Assembly: GCF_900241005.1 (NCBI RefSeq) | Contig: NZ_OEST01000001.1 | Coordinates: 434,001-498,000, forward strand | Length of the DNA stretch: 64,000 nucleotides | Source: Bacteroides cutis | GTDB lineage: Bacteria > Bacteroidota > Bacteroidia > Bacteroidales > Bacteroidaceae | Direction of reading: 5' to 3' | Part shown: positions 55,902 through 64,000 of the stretch, piece by piece | How the letters are laid out: every line of letters begins with the position of its first letter | Position numbering within the stretch: the first letter of the stretch is position 1 | Notes under the pieces: generated by a model | The model's input: the letters and a program-made list of their open reading frames with translations, nothing else | What the model was told of the DNA's origin: nothing | The model's database searches: none | Translations under genes and position numbers: made by a program

Positions 55902-56759
55902 TTATCGTAATGGTGGCATCTGAAAACGGGGTGGCGCCAACGTTGCCCCACCTTTATCACTTTTGTCAAAAACAGTATTACGAAGTATTTCATATAATAT
56001 TCCGCCAACATCCAAACCCAGCTTGAGCTTGTTGATATTGAAATAAGGGATGACTACGGGAACGGTTTCCCAATGTCCGCGCATGGAGTCGTAGTAACGT
56101 TGAACGCCTACTTCCATGCCAAAACGTTCGGACATATCCAATGACATGGTAGCACCGTAACTGGAAGCATCCATTCCATAATTATTTCCAAAGGCATATA
56201 AACCGAAAACTTTGAAGGTAACACGGTCAGAAGGATGATATAATAAAGCGCCCGAGGCATTGAATGTTTGTCCGGTAGAATGAATCATATTTATCTTCAT
56301 GGCATTTATACTGCTTTGGAGTTCCAGTTTCTGATTGAATGTATGCTGATATCCTAACGAAGCATCATTGATTCGTCCAATACCCGGAAGGCTTGTCTGT
56401 CCTCCACTACCATATAATGCGCCGTGGGGAAAAGATTTTAATATACCGGTAGTACGATAATCACCCTGAAAAAGTGGAGAAGGGTTTGTGTGATAAGGTA
56501 AGTGGATGTTTTTCTTTAAAGAAAAATGAGGTAGGGAATCGAAAAAAGTCGGTTGAAGTACAGAAGAGGAAAGACCTCTTCCGGGAGATAACTTTAAAGG
56601 GGAAGAAAGGAGTTCTTTCAATTCCGGTCTTATACGTATACTGTCGGGAATAAAACGCGTGTTGTCTTCTTGTGCGGAAAGTAACCGCGGAGTAAAAACC
56701 AACAGAAAACATAACCCTAAACGGATTATGAGATAAAAGATATCTACTTTTCGTTTCAT
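55902..56759 (-). CDS. Hypothetical exported protein, probable outer-membrane beta protein
   Basis: A 285-residue protein with signal peptide (about 1-29, ending LLSAQ). The first 100 mature residues are Pro/Ser-rich, with LPHFSLKKNIHLPY. From about 115 on it has alternating strands (LGYQHTFNQKLELQSSINAMKIN, GALLYHPSDRVTFKVFGLYAFGNNYG) typical of an outer-membrane beta-sheet protein. I recognise no family. The promoter box lies 102 bp upstream and the TlpA-like gene 24 bp downstream. Confidence 0.7.
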   Translation of the reverse strand: MKRKVDIFYLIIRLGLCFLLVFTPRLLSAQEDNTRFIPDSIRIRPELKELLSSPLKLSPGRGLSSSVLQPTFFDSLPHFSLKKNIHLPYHTNPSPLFQGDYRTTGILKSFPHGALYGSGGQTSLPGIGRINDASLGYQHTFNQKLELQSSINAMKINMIHSTGQTFNASGALLYHPSDRVTFKVFGLYAFGNNYGMDASSYGATMSLDMSERFGMEVGVQRYYDSMRGHWETVPVVIPYFNINKLKLGLDVGGILYEILRNTVFDKSDKGGATLAPPRFQMPPLR

Positions 56760-56861
56760 ACGTATATCCTCCTTCTTTATATTTACATTTTACTTGTTTT
56801 CTATACGTCTTTTACCACCGGCAATAATTTTATTGTGATTATCGTATCTTGCTGTTTATTA

Positions 56862-56869
56862 CAAAAGTA
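56862..56869 (-). promoter_or_regulatory. -7 promoter box for genes 55902/54417
   Basis: TACTTTTG on the minus strand, 102 bp before ATG 56759. Confidence 0.55.
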
Positions 56870-57028
56870 AGAAAAAGAATGGAATGTAATGGTATATTAT
56901 AAGATAAAGAATATTTAATAGAGCTATTAATTTTTAGACTGTGAAACATCAGGATAAGGATGATTGATCTGCAACCTTAAATCGGTGATTTTATGTTGAT
57001 CCGTGATTGCCACGAAACGTATGGGTAT

Positions 57029-57053
57029 AAAAAAAGGAGTACCGCTGTACTCC
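57029..57053 (-). terminator. Rho-independent terminator of the 57.09-kb unit
   Basis: Perfect 7-bp stem, 4-nt loop and T-run on the minus strand. Confidence 0.88.
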
Positions 57054-57127
57054 AACCTTTGTTAACCTTAAATCTAATACTATGAAAAACACATTGCAAA
57101 GGTACGGACTTTTGGCTAATATCCAAA
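57029..57127 (-). ncRNA. Candidate small RNA (core-sharing family, copy 2) with its promoter
   Basis: On the minus strand, TTTG (57124-57127), a 19-bp spacer and TACCTTTG (57097-57104) form a complete consensus promoter. Transcription from about 57091 would run 62 nt to a hairpin with stem GGAGTAC/GTACTCC (57036-57053) and seven Ts (57029-57035). The core TTTTTCATAGTATTAGAT, then TTAAGGTTAA, matches the candidate at 8314-8428. No start codon with a plausible frame is in it. The strong, complete signals make this the best sRNA candidate in the window. Confidence 0.65.
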
Positions 57128-57237
57128 TAAAGCAAATAAAAAAGCGTGTTTTATAACATGTTTTAGTAAAATAATGCCTTTTGTTAAGGCTTACTAAGGA
57201 TTTGAAGGCTCTCCACGTTTATTTTCTAAAAAAGACT

Positions 57238-57245
57238 TATCTTTG
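57238..57245 (+). promoter_or_regulatory. -7 promoter box for mutS
   Basis: TATCTTTG, 45 bp before the mutS start. Confidence 0.65.
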
Positions 57246-57290
57246 TATCATCAATAAATTTAGCTTACTAACCGTAAAAGACATACCACC

Positions 57291-59909
57291 GTGAACGAAG
57301 ATATTGTTCTTACCCCAATGATGAAACAGTTTCTTGATTTGAAGGCAAAACATCCTGATGCTGTCATGTTGTTTCGTTGTGGCGACTTCTATGAAACTTA
57401 TTCAACCGATGCTATTGTTGCTGCCGAAATCTTGGGTATAACCCTTACAAAGCGTGCCAATGGTAAGGGAAAGACTATCGAAATGGCGGGCTTTCCTCAT
57501 CATGCACTCGATACGTATTTACCCAAATTGATACGTGCAGGAAAGCGTGTGGCTATATGTGACCAGCTGGAAGATCCTAAATTGACGAAGAAGTTGGTGA
57601 AACGAGGTATTACGGAACTGGTGACTCCGGGGGTATCTATCAATGACAATGTACTGAATTACCGTGAAAACAATTTCCTGGCAGCCGTCCATTTTGGTAA
57701 AGGTGCATGTGGTGTCGCTTTTCTGGATATATCTACAGGTGAATTTCTTACGGCGGAAGGTCCTTTTGACTATGTAGATAAGCTGTTGAATAACTTTTCT
57801 CCGAAAGAAGTACTTTTCGAGCGTGGTAAACGTGGCATGTTCGAGGGGAATTTCGGAAGTAAGTTCTTCACATTTGAGCTGGAAGACTGGGTGTTTACAG
57901 AGACAACTGCCCGAGAAAAATTGCTGAAGCACTTTGAAGTGAAGAACTTGAAAGGTTTCGGTGTAGAACACCTCAAGAACGGTATTATAGCTTCGGGTGC
58001 TATTTTGCAATATCTCATTATGACGCAGCATACGCAGATCGGTCATATCACCTCGTTGGCACGTATCGAAGAAGATAAATACGTTCGTCTGGACAAGTTT
58101 ACGGTACGTAGTCTGGAGTTGATGGGCAGCATGAATGATGGCGGCAGCAGTTTGCTGAATGTGATAGATAAAACGATCAGTCCGATGGGTGCCCGTTTGT
58201 TGAAGCGCTGGTTGGTATTCCCGTTGAAAGATGTTCAGCCCATAAACGATCGGCTGAATGTGGTGGAATATTTCTTTCGTCAGCCGGATTTCAAGGAGTT
58301 GATTGAAGAACAGCTGCATCTGATAGGTGATTTGGAGCGTATTATCTCTAAAGTGGCGGTAGGACGTGTATCTCCCCGTGAGGTCGTTGCGTTGAAAGTT
58401 GCTTTACAGGCCATCGAACCTATCAAGGAAGCTTGTATGCAAGCTGATAACGCCAGTTTAAATCGTATTGGCGAACAACTGAATATTTGCCGCTCTATCC
58501 GGGATCGTATTGAAAAGGAAATAAACAATGATCCGCCGTTGCTTATCAATAAAGGCGGTGTTATTAAGTCCGGTGTTAACGCCGAACTCGATGAGTTGCG
58601 CCAGATAGCCTATTCCGGTAAAGATTATCTTTTGCAGATACAGCAACGTGAAAGCGAGTTGACGGGTATTCCCAGTTTGAAGATAGCCTATAACAATGTG
58701 TTCGGCTACTATATCGAAGTGCGTAATGTGCATAAGGATAAAGTGCCACAGGAGTGGATACGTAAGCAGACGTTGGTCAATGCGGAACGTTACATTACGC
58801 AAGAGTTGAAAGAATATGAAGACAAGATACTCGGTGCGGAAGACAAGATATTGGTGCTTGAAACGCAGCTTTATACGGAACTGGTGCAGGCATTAAGCGA
58901 ATTCATACCCGCCATTCAGATAAATGCGAACCAGATAGCCCGTCTGGACTGTTTGTTGTCTTTTGCCACTTCTGCCAGGGAGAACAATTATATCCGTCCC
59001 GTCATTGCCGATGATGATGTGTTGGAAATTCATCAGGGACGTCATCCGGTCATCGAAAAGCAGTTGCCGATTGGCGAGAGGTATATCGCCAATGATGTGA
59101 TGTTGGACAATAATACACAGCAGATTATTATCATTACCGGTCCCAATATGGCGGGTAAGTCCGCTTTGTTGAGACAGACCGCATTGATTACTTTGCTGGC
59201 TCAGATAGGTAGCTTTGTACCGGCGGAAAGTGCGCATATCGGATTGGTGGACAAGATATTTACCCGTGTGGGTGCCAGTGATAATATTTCCGTCGGTGAG
59301 TCTACTTTCATGGTGGAGATGAATGAAGCGGCGGATATTCTGAACAACCTTTCTTCGCGTAGTCTGGTACTTTTTGACGAGTTGGGTCGTGGAACCTCCA
59401 CTTACGATGGTATCTCCATCGCCTGGGCTATCGTAGAATATATCCATGAACATCCTCGTGCCAAAGCTCGTACATTGTTTGCCACGCACTACCATGAGCT
59501 GAATGAAATGGAGAAGAGTTTCAAACGCATCAAGAATTACAATGTATCGGTGAGAGAGGTCGACAATAAAGTTATTTTCTTGCGTAAATTGGAACGTGGA
59601 GGTAGTGAACACTCTTTTGGTATTCACGTAGCAAAGTTGGCGGGTATGCCGAAAAGTATTGTGAAGCGTGCCGATGAAATATTACATCAGTTGGAGGTAG
59701 AGAACCGTCAGACCGGGATGGTCAGCGGTAAAACCATTACCGAAGGTGCTTCTTCTGCCGGTGGTATGCAACTGAGTTTCTTCCAGCTTGATGATCCTGT
59801 ACTGTGTCAGATACGCGATGAGATACTCAATCTTGACGTGAATAACCTGACTCCGCTGGAAGCGCTGAATAAGTTGAATGATATTAAGAGAATAGTGAAA
59901 GGGAAGTGA
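57291..59909 (+). CDS. mutS: DNA mismatch repair protein MutS
   Basis: An 872-residue mismatch recognition ATPase. It starts with GTG 57291, since the next ATG (inside LTPMMKQ) would cut the conserved N-terminus. The mismatch-reading Phe33-x-Glu35 lies in CGDFYETY. Connector, core, clamp and ATPase domains follow, with Walker A GPNMAGKS at about 617, and the signature [12 protein letters not shown] and ATHYHEL. Length is that of MutS1. It ends one base before the stop codon of the convergent gene. Confidence 0.97.
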   Translation: MNEDIVLTPMMKQFLDLKAKHPDAVMLFRCGDFYETYSTDAIVAAEILGITLTKRANGKGKTIEMAGFPHHALDTYLPKLIRAGKRVAICDQLEDPKLTKKLVKRGITELVTPGVSINDNVLNYRENNFLAAVHFGKGACGVAFLDISTGEFLTAEGPFDYVDKLLNNFSPKEVLFERGKRGMFEGNFGSKFFTFELEDWVFTETTAREKLLKHFEVKNLKGFGVEHLKNGIIASGAILQYLIMTQHTQIGHITSLARIEEDKYVRLDKFTVRSLELMGSMNDGGSSLLNVIDKTISPMGARLLKRWLVFPLKDVQPINDRLNVVEYFFRQPDFKELIEEQLHLIGDLERIISKVAVGRVSPREVVALKVALQAIEPIKEACMQADNASLNRIGEQLNICRSIRDRIEKEINNDPPLLINKGGVIKSGVNAELDELRQIAYSGKDYLLQIQQRESELTGIPSLKIAYNNVFGYYIEVRNVHKDKVPQEWIRKQTLVNAERYITQELKEYEDKILGAEDKILVLETQLYTELVQALSEFIPAIQINANQIARLDCLLSFATSARENNYIRPVIADDDVLEIHQGRHPVIEKQLPIGERYIANDVMLDNNTQQIIIITGPNMAGKSALLRQTALITLLAQIGSFVPAESAHIGLVDKIFTRVGASDNISVGESTFMVEMNEAADILNNLSSRSLVLFDELGRGTSTYDGISIAWAIVEYIHEHPRAKARTLFATHYHELNEMEKSFKRIKNYNVSVREVDNKVIFLRKLERGGSEHSFGIHVAKLAGMPKSIVKRADEILHQLEVENRQTGMVSGKTITEGASSAGGMQLSFFQLDDPVLCQIRDEILNLDVNNLTPLEALNKLNDIKRIVKGK

Positions 59910-60638
59910 TTAACTTCCCTTTTTCAAGGCGGATATTATTTGTTTGGCCTTAGCTTTGGCTATCTTATGACAAAGCATTGTCATTGAAGTAGATAAATTG
60001 GGTATCTCATCCATTTCTGCTTTATGTTTACGTTCCCATTCATAGATAATATGTTCTTTGGTTTCGCTTTCGGCAGGAAACGTTTTTTGTGCATCTTTTT
60101 CTTTCCATTTCACTATATATTCCACGCGATAGTTTCCGGTATATCTTTTCTTATTCACTTGGAGTGAATTGAGTTGATAATAGCATTTGCAGGAACTGAT
60201 TTCAGCAAGGTAATCGGCAGGTTGTTTCCCCTTTGAGGGATAATAAGCCTTAATACCTTGTACTTCCAGTTCGTCCTTCAAAAATTGAAGTATCAATATA
60301 GGACTGAGACTGTCTGCTAACGTTACCTGCATCTGTACACTGTCCCTATGAATAAGAAATTCACTCAAATTATGGGTAATTTGACCTTCCTGTTTAGTAG
60401 TGGTATTACTATCTTTCCAAAAAGGATCGACGTCCTTTCGGAAATCCCGATATAGACTGCCGTCACTACTATGAAAATTGTTAGAGGTATAGTTTGTAGC
60501 GACATCATAATAATAAGTCTCTGAAAATATTTCTTTGTTTCCTGTATTATTGAACAGTTTTACTTCTTCTTGTCCAAACATCATACTGGAAAATTGTAGC
60601 AATAGTATTGCTATCATGGTAGGGAGTGATTTTTTCAT
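59910..60638 (-). CDS. Hypothetical secreted protein
   Basis: A 242-residue protein with signal peptide MKKSLPTMIAILLLQFSSMMFG. The rest contains beta-type stretches with a likely central domain (ILQFLKDELEVQGIKAYYPSKG, YTGNYRVEYIVKWKEKDAQKTF) and a C-terminal amphipathic helix with KIAKAKAKQIISALKKG. No family was recognised. Eleven bp separate it from the cysteine-rich lipoprotein gene upstream, so the two are probably one unit. Confidence 0.65.
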   Translation of the reverse strand: MKKSLPTMIAILLLQFSSMMFGQEEVKLFNNTGNKEIFSETYYYDVATNYTSNNFHSSDGSLYRDFRKDVDPFWKDSNTTTKQEGQITHNLSEFLIHRDSVQMQVTLADSLSPILILQFLKDELEVQGIKAYYPSKGKQPADYLAEISSCKCYYQLNSLQVNKKRYTGNYRVEYIVKWKEKDAQKTFPAESETKEHIIYEWERKHKAEMDEIPNLSTSMTMLCHKIAKAKAKQIISALKKGS

Positions 60639-60649
60639 GGCAATTAAAA

Positions 60650-61471
60650 TTAATAAGTGGGATGCGAATTTGTCTCGTTTACATGTACATTATTTATATA
60701 TTCTACATCATCCATCCAGTTGTAAGTAATATAATAACAATGTTGCTCAGGATATTTACATTGTGAACTATAAAAATAAACGGTGGCATACCCTTCATAT
60801 ATATTATTCAGCTCGATAGGATCTCCCAAAATATATCCGCCACCATCAGGGAAGTTACTATTGTCATCTTCGTCTCCGGGAATATGTATCCTCGTGGTAT
60901 AACTGTCGATAACCATTTTAAAAGGATTTTTTTCAGGATCGTATTCATCGTATTCACTATCGTTACAGAATATATATAATTTTCCATTTATACATTCAAA
61001 TGAGTGTGAATAGTATTCTCTTCCACAATTAGTCCCTATTTCTATGGGGCCGATATCTTCGGGTTTTTCCCCTGCTTCTACCATATAATATCTACTGCAA
61101 GTACAATTATAATCAGTACATGATACTTCTATTTGGACATATGTATATCCGTTATCATTGATTTTAACATCTTGGCTTGAATTGTTTGAGAGTGATAGCC
61201 AGGCATTGCCTATAGAAGTTCCTGTATAACTGACATGGAAATTAGTACAACTATATGTTTCGTTGGGTGTAAAAGTCAGAGTTATTTCTCCGGTATCATC
61301 GTTTGTTTCTATATGACAATTGGGTAAACAACCGCCACCGAAACCATTACAATTGGAATTCATGCTTCGCAGATTAGCTACTTTTGAAACATTTTCTACT
61401 TCACTACTACTATCACAACTAGCTATTGTGATTATTGTAATAATCGTAATTAAGTAATAAATCTGTTTCAT
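60650..61471 (-). CDS. Cysteine-rich lipoprotein of unknown function
   Basis: A 273-residue lipoprotein (ATG 61471; an upstream in-frame ATG at 61513 would put 14 extra residues before the signal peptide). Lipobox TIASC, then DSSSE. The mature part has about a dozen further Cys in short motifs (CNGFGGGCLPNC, SCTDYNCTCSRY, CKYPEQHC) and is Asn/Asp/Tyr-rich, indicating several disulfides in an extracytoplasmic protein. A long acidic insert follows about residue 180. No family was recognised. Confidence 0.65.
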   Translation of the reverse strand: MKQIYYLITIITIITIASCDSSSEVENVSKVANLRSMNSNCNGFGGGCLPNCHIETNDDTGEITLTFTPNETYSCTNFHVSYTGTSIGNAWLSLSNNSSQDVKINDNGYTYVQIEVSCTDYNCTCSRYYMVEAGEKPEDIGPIEIGTNCGREYYSHSFECINGKLYIFCNDSEYDEYDPEKNPFKMVIDSYTTRIHIPGDEDDNSNFPDGGGYILGDPIELNNIYEGYATVYFYSSQCKYPEQHCYYITYNWMDDVEYINNVHVNETNSHPTY

Positions 61472-61856
61472 AGCATGTAAGATTAAAGTCTGAATATACA
61501 AAAAATATAACAAGTAAGTATTCTTTTGTTATTAATTAACTAAATAGGCTATAAATGTTTCGTGGTGGTATGTAGAATTAAATTTATATTTAAGTGGTAG
61601 TTGAATTTATTTCATAATATGTAGCAATATCAATATTTAGAGTAATCGGTTGTCTCTGCGGTATCTTTGGGTACGGAATTCTTTTATGCGTTCTGAAAAA
61701 CATTTGTTTGTTTTAAAAGCTATGAATTAGCAACAATTTGATCATAATATGTTTTCTACAGCTCTATACATAAAGAAAAAACAAAGCATAACGAATTCTA
61801 TATTATTTAATTCGCTATGCTTTATTCTAATTTATACTTTCGTTATGAGCGTAGTT
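61472..61856. other. Intergenic region upstream of the lipoprotein, downstream of lgt
   Basis: A 385-bp AT-rich stretch. It holds the lgt terminator and a plus-strand TATCTTTG at 61662-61669 without a gene downstream. The promoter of the lipoprotein gene must lie here, but no clear box was found. Confidence 0.6.
61773..61823 (-). terminator. Terminator after lgt
   Basis: On the minus strand, AAAGCATAGCGAATT pairs with AATTCGTTATGCTTT (15 bp, one G-T pair), followed by GTTTTTTC. It starts 34 bp after the lgt stop. Confidence 0.85.
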
Positions 61857-62699
61857 TTATTTCTTTCTTTTCCCGTAGAAACACATGAAATAGATACCGA
61901 TAATAATGAAAGGAATGCTCAGCCATTGTCCCATATTCAGTCTCATACTGTCTTCAAAGTTTACTTGGTTCTCTTTCAAGAACTCGATGAAGAAGCGGAA
62001 TACGAATATTTCCGTCAAGCAAAGGCCGAAGTAGAAACCACGATGATAGGGGAGGGAGACCTGTTTTTTCAGTCCCCGTTTATACAGGTAAACCATTCCC
62101 AGGAAGAAGATAAAATAAGCGATTGCTTCGTAAAGCTGCGCCGGATGGCGGGGAAGCATATCTACCCGTTCAAAGACGAAAGCCCAAGGCACATCGGTGG
62201 GCTGGCCGATGATTTCAGAATTCATCAGGTTGGCCAGACGGATGCAGCACGCTGTGATAGGTGTAGCCACAGCGATCATATCGAGCACATCCATGTAATG
62301 CATCTTGGTCTTGCGGCAATAGAGCCATAGGGAGATAATCAAGCCTAATGTACCGCCATGACTGGCAAGCCCTTCATATCCGGTCCATTTCCAACCGCCG
62401 TCGGGCAGGAACTTTACCGGAAGTATCATTTCCCAAAAGTGGTTCAGATAGTAGTCGGGCTGATAGAACAGGCAATGTCCCAACCGTGCTCCAATCAGTA
62501 TGCCGAAAAAACAATAAAAGAACAACGGTTCAAACTTCTTTTCATCAATCTTTCTGTCACGGTATTGACGGTGGACTATTACGTAAGCGAGTGCGATACC
62601 TATAACCCATAGTAGACCGTAATAACGGATTGGGATACTTCCGAAGAGATTAAACAGTTCGGGATTAGGGTTCCAGTTGATGGAGAATAATGCTAGCAT
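61857..62699 (-). CDS. lgt: Prolipoprotein diacylglyceryl transferase
   Basis: A 280-residue inner-membrane enzyme that attaches diacylglycerol to the lipobox Cys of prolipoproteins, the first step for the many lipoproteins in this window. It has about seven helices. The conserved Arg/Asn/Glu motif is [24 protein letters not shown], and [15 protein letters not shown] and [12 protein letters not shown] are further family segments. Length is normal. A -7 box lies 38 bp upstream, so it can be transcribed independently of the panE gene. Confidence 0.96.
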   Translation of the reverse strand: MLALFSINWNPNPELFNLFGSIPIRYYGLLWVIGIALAYVIVHRQYRDRKIDEKKFEPLFFYCFFGILIGARLGHCLFYQPDYYLNHFWEMILPVKFLPDGGWKWTGYEGLASHGGTLGLIISLWLYCRKTKMHYMDVLDMIAVATPITACCIRLANLMNSEIIGQPTDVPWAFVFERVDMLPRHPAQLYEAIAYFIFFLGMVYLYKRGLKKQVSLPYHRGFYFGLCLTEIFVFRFFIEFLKENQVNFEDSMRLNMGQWLSIPFIIIGIYFMCFYGKRKK

Positions 62700-62737
62700 A
62701 TTGTTGAAGGAATAGAGTTATTAACTTGATTATGCAG

Positions 62738-62745
62738 CAAAGTTA
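62738..62745 (-). promoter_or_regulatory. -7 promoter box for lgt
   Basis: TAACTTTG on the minus strand, 38 bp before the lgt ATG. Confidence 0.6.
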
Positions 62746-62794
62746 GAAAATAATCTTGTTTACTTGCCAATTTAGGTTAATATGTATGTGATTT

Positions 62795-63739
62795 TTATTT
62801 AAACTTCTCCGCCACCATCCTGTACGTCGGAACTTCAATTCCTTGTTCCTCCGCTGCCGCAATCATGTCGAAAAGTAACCCCTGCACTTCACTCTCGTGT
62901 CCTCTCGCCATATCTTTCTGCATGGAAGCGGTACTTTCGGGCGCGAGTTTGTCGATAACTTTAAGATTATATTCTACAATATCCTCCTTAAATTCAATGC
63001 CTGATTTCCGTCCCAATGCAGCGCTTTCTTGAGAAAGGCCGATAAAAGTATCGCGTACTTTACCCGGCTTCTGGACTTCCCCCATAGGCACGTCGTAGTA
63101 AGCTCCTGTCACAGCCATGGCAGAGATGAAAGACCATTTTACGAACGTATCCCGGTTGATATCGGGGGATATTTCGGCTTTGATGCCACTTTCCTGTAAA
63201 TCACGTTGCACGGCTTCCAATGTTTCACGGGAAACATCAGTGCCCCGGTGTGCCCCGTAGACCAGACGGAATATCTTGCCCATTTGCGTAATTTCCCCTT
63301 TTCCCGAAACGAAACCTACGATGTAGATGCAACCGTCCAGTACCGTTACGTCCGGAACCAGACGCTGGATGCGGGGGCCCGTACCGTAAACGTTCAAGAT
63401 AGGAATAACTACCGTATTTTCGTGAGAAGCGCGTTTGATAAGTTCCGTAATGGAGTCTACCGAATACCCTTTGACGCATACGAAGATGACATCTGCCTTG
63501 TAGCCGGCCGATGAAGAAGCGAGAGCGGCATATTCTTCCGCCGTATAAGCGGGCGTCTTCAGCGTATGTTCGCCCTTCAGGTCGGAATGTAGCCGCAAAC
63601 CATGCTCACGTATGGCGGCAAGATGTTCGCCGCGTGCAATGCAAGTAACGTCTTTTCCGGCCAATGCAAGGAAACCGGCAATACTGCCACCTACGCCGCC
63701 GGTACCTGCAATGAGATACTTTAATCTATTATTTGCCAT
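62795..63739 (-). CDS. panE: 2-dehydropantoate 2-reductase
   Basis: A 314-residue NADPH-dependent reductase that makes pantoate for coenzyme A synthesis. It starts with MANNRLKYLIAGTGGVGGSIAGFLALAG, the nucleotide-binding GxGxxG; ATG 63739 is preferred since the upstream extension overlaps another reading frame. The catalytic Lys is expected in INRDTFVKWSFISAMAVTGAY. The C-terminal all-helical domain (about 190-310) is present, with SMQKDMARGHESEV. It follows a 46-codon ORF by 22 bp. Confidence 0.9.
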   Translation of the reverse strand: MANNRLKYLIAGTGGVGGSIAGFLALAGKDVTCIARGEHLAAIREHGLRLHSDLKGEHTLKTPAYTAEEYAALASSSAGYKADVIFVCVKGYSVDSITELIKRASHENTVVIPILNVYGTGPRIQRLVPDVTVLDGCIYIVGFVSGKGEITQMGKIFRLVYGAHRGTDVSRETLEAVQRDLQESGIKAEISPDINRDTFVKWSFISAMAVTGAYYDVPMGEVQKPGKVRDTFIGLSQESAALGRKSGIEFKEDIVEYNLKVIDKLAPESTASMQKDMARGHESEVQGLLFDMIAAAEEQGIEVPTYRMVAEKFK

Positions 63740-63761
63740 TTGAGGTTTCTTATTAGGATTG

Positions 63762-63902
63762 TTACTTAACGTAGTTTTCTTTCTCCATATAGTAAAACTC
63801 TTCGCCCCGGTCTCCATTTTCCAGATCGGTCAGCTCGACTTGAAAGATACGATAAGGAAGGTCTTTTTCAGGACTTTTGGCCGCCCCGTTCTTCTTATAC
63901 AT
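63762..63902 (-). CDS. Small 46-residue ORF between ychF and panE
   Basis: ATG 63902 overlaps the end of ychF by a few bases in another frame, as coupled genes do. The 46 residues ([20 protein letters not shown]...) are highly charged, with acidic [15 protein letters not shown] and end YMEKENYVK. There is no signal peptide or membrane helix. The gene fills almost all of the 155-bp gap before panE. Whether it is translated is not known; no family was recognised. Confidence 0.45.
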   Translation of the reverse strand: MYKKNGAAKSPEKDLPYRIFQVELTDLENGDRGEEFYYMEKENYVK

Positions 63903-64000
63903 TGAACCGGAAATGCATGATGTCCCCATCCTGCACCACGTATTCCTTGCCTTCAACACCCAGCTTACCGGCTTCGCGTACCGCGACCTCACTGCCATAT
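63895..64000 (-). CDS. ychF: Redox-regulated ATPase YchF, C-terminal end
   Basis: Only the last 35 residues are in the window: [20 protein letters not shown], then [14 protein letters not shown] and a stop at 63895. This is the C-terminal TGS-domain end of the OBG-family ATPase YchF, which ends in a closely similar VVQDGD-MHF-FNV. The gene continues beyond position 64000. It is the first known gene of the ychF-small ORF-panE series. Confidence 0.9.
   Translation of the reverse strand, partial: YGSEVAVREAGKLGVEGKEYVVQDGDIMHFRFNV

Larger units (their letters stand above)
56760..57290. other. Gene-free region with sRNA candidate before mutS
   Basis: A 531-bp stretch between divergent genes: minus promoter box TACTTTTG at 56862-56869, a minus-strand sRNA-like unit (57029-57127), a short hairpin with stem GCCTT/AAGGC near 57177, and the mutS box at 57238-57245. 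The similar words ATCGGTGATT and ATCCGTGATT occur near 56980-57010. Confidence 0.7.

Noticed and set aside
57082..57156. 24-codon ORF starting MKNTLQRYGLL on the plus strand before mutS
   Set aside because: The same bases are better explained by the minus-strand sRNA promoter and transcript; no plus-strand promoter was found just upstream.
61662..61669. Plus-strand TATCTTTG as promoter of another small RNA
   Set aside because: No -33 element, and the hairpin downstream has its T-run on the minus strand, fitting lgt.
61749..62330. Plus-strand open frame of 193 codons
   Set aside because: It mostly mirrors lgt on the other strand and the lgt terminator; its protein has no recognisable domain.

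Overview
The window looks like chromosome of a gut Bacteroides species. This rests on SusC/SusD pairs with a hybrid two-component regulator, many exact TAnnTTTG (-7) promoter boxes and almost no Shine-Dalgarno sequences, GH88/GH89/GH123-type glycan enzymes, small Bacteroides lipoproteins, and gene pairs such as uppP-DUF3098-ftsX. The species cannot be fixed by eye. I saw no tRNA, rRNA, CRISPR array, transposase or prophage.

Layout. 1-2.7 kb (minus): uppP (cut by the window edge), a DUF3098 membrane protein, ftsX and a methyltransferase. 2.8-6.7 kb: a small lipoprotein, a GH89 alpha-N-acetylglucosaminidase and a secreted DUF3836 protein. 6.8-13.8 kb: miaB, a candidate sRNA, an acetate/succinate CoA-transferase, and a minus-strand lpdA-DUF2007-dacB cluster. 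14-20.7 kb: two related lipoproteins, a PH-domain protein, nadB, a tightly overlapping TM2-DUF2752-DUF4870-M48 operon, an unusual 23-bp repeat cluster and rubrerythrin. 21-33.7 kb: a SulP transporter, a secreted DNA/RNA nuclease, a radical SAM protein, a helix-hairpin-helix/beta-barrel protein, DUF4294, a SpoU methylase, nadA and the leuS-yitT-rdgB operon.

36-53 kb is a polysaccharide utilization locus (PUL). It has a hybrid two-component system (HTCS) regulator followed by a DUF4091/GH123-like enzyme and a strong terminator. A second transcription unit follows: GH88, SusC, SusD, a second SusC without the N-terminal regulatory domain, and a second SusD. A 14-bp direct repeat with 21-bp period lies directly upstream of the -7 box of the second unit, and a related half-site lies upstream of the HTCS gene. 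This suggests that the HTCS activates both units. GH88 acts on lyase products, but no polysaccharide lyase or sulfatase is present, so the locus probably uses oligosaccharides made elsewhere.

53-64 kb: a prohibitin-family protein, a TlpA-like thioredoxin lipoprotein with an unknown envelope protein, mutS, two unknown exported proteins (one cysteine-rich), lgt, a 2-dehydropantoate reductase, a 46-aa small ORF and the 3' end of ychF.

The most interesting non-coding signal is a pair of short, independently promoted, terminator-ended transcription units (about 8350-8428 plus, and 57091-57029 minus). They share a core sequence although they are far apart, and look like members of a paralogous small-RNA family. 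A third, unrelated sRNA-like unit lies near 33.86-33.98 kb. All positions and motifs were read by eye; no database search was run.
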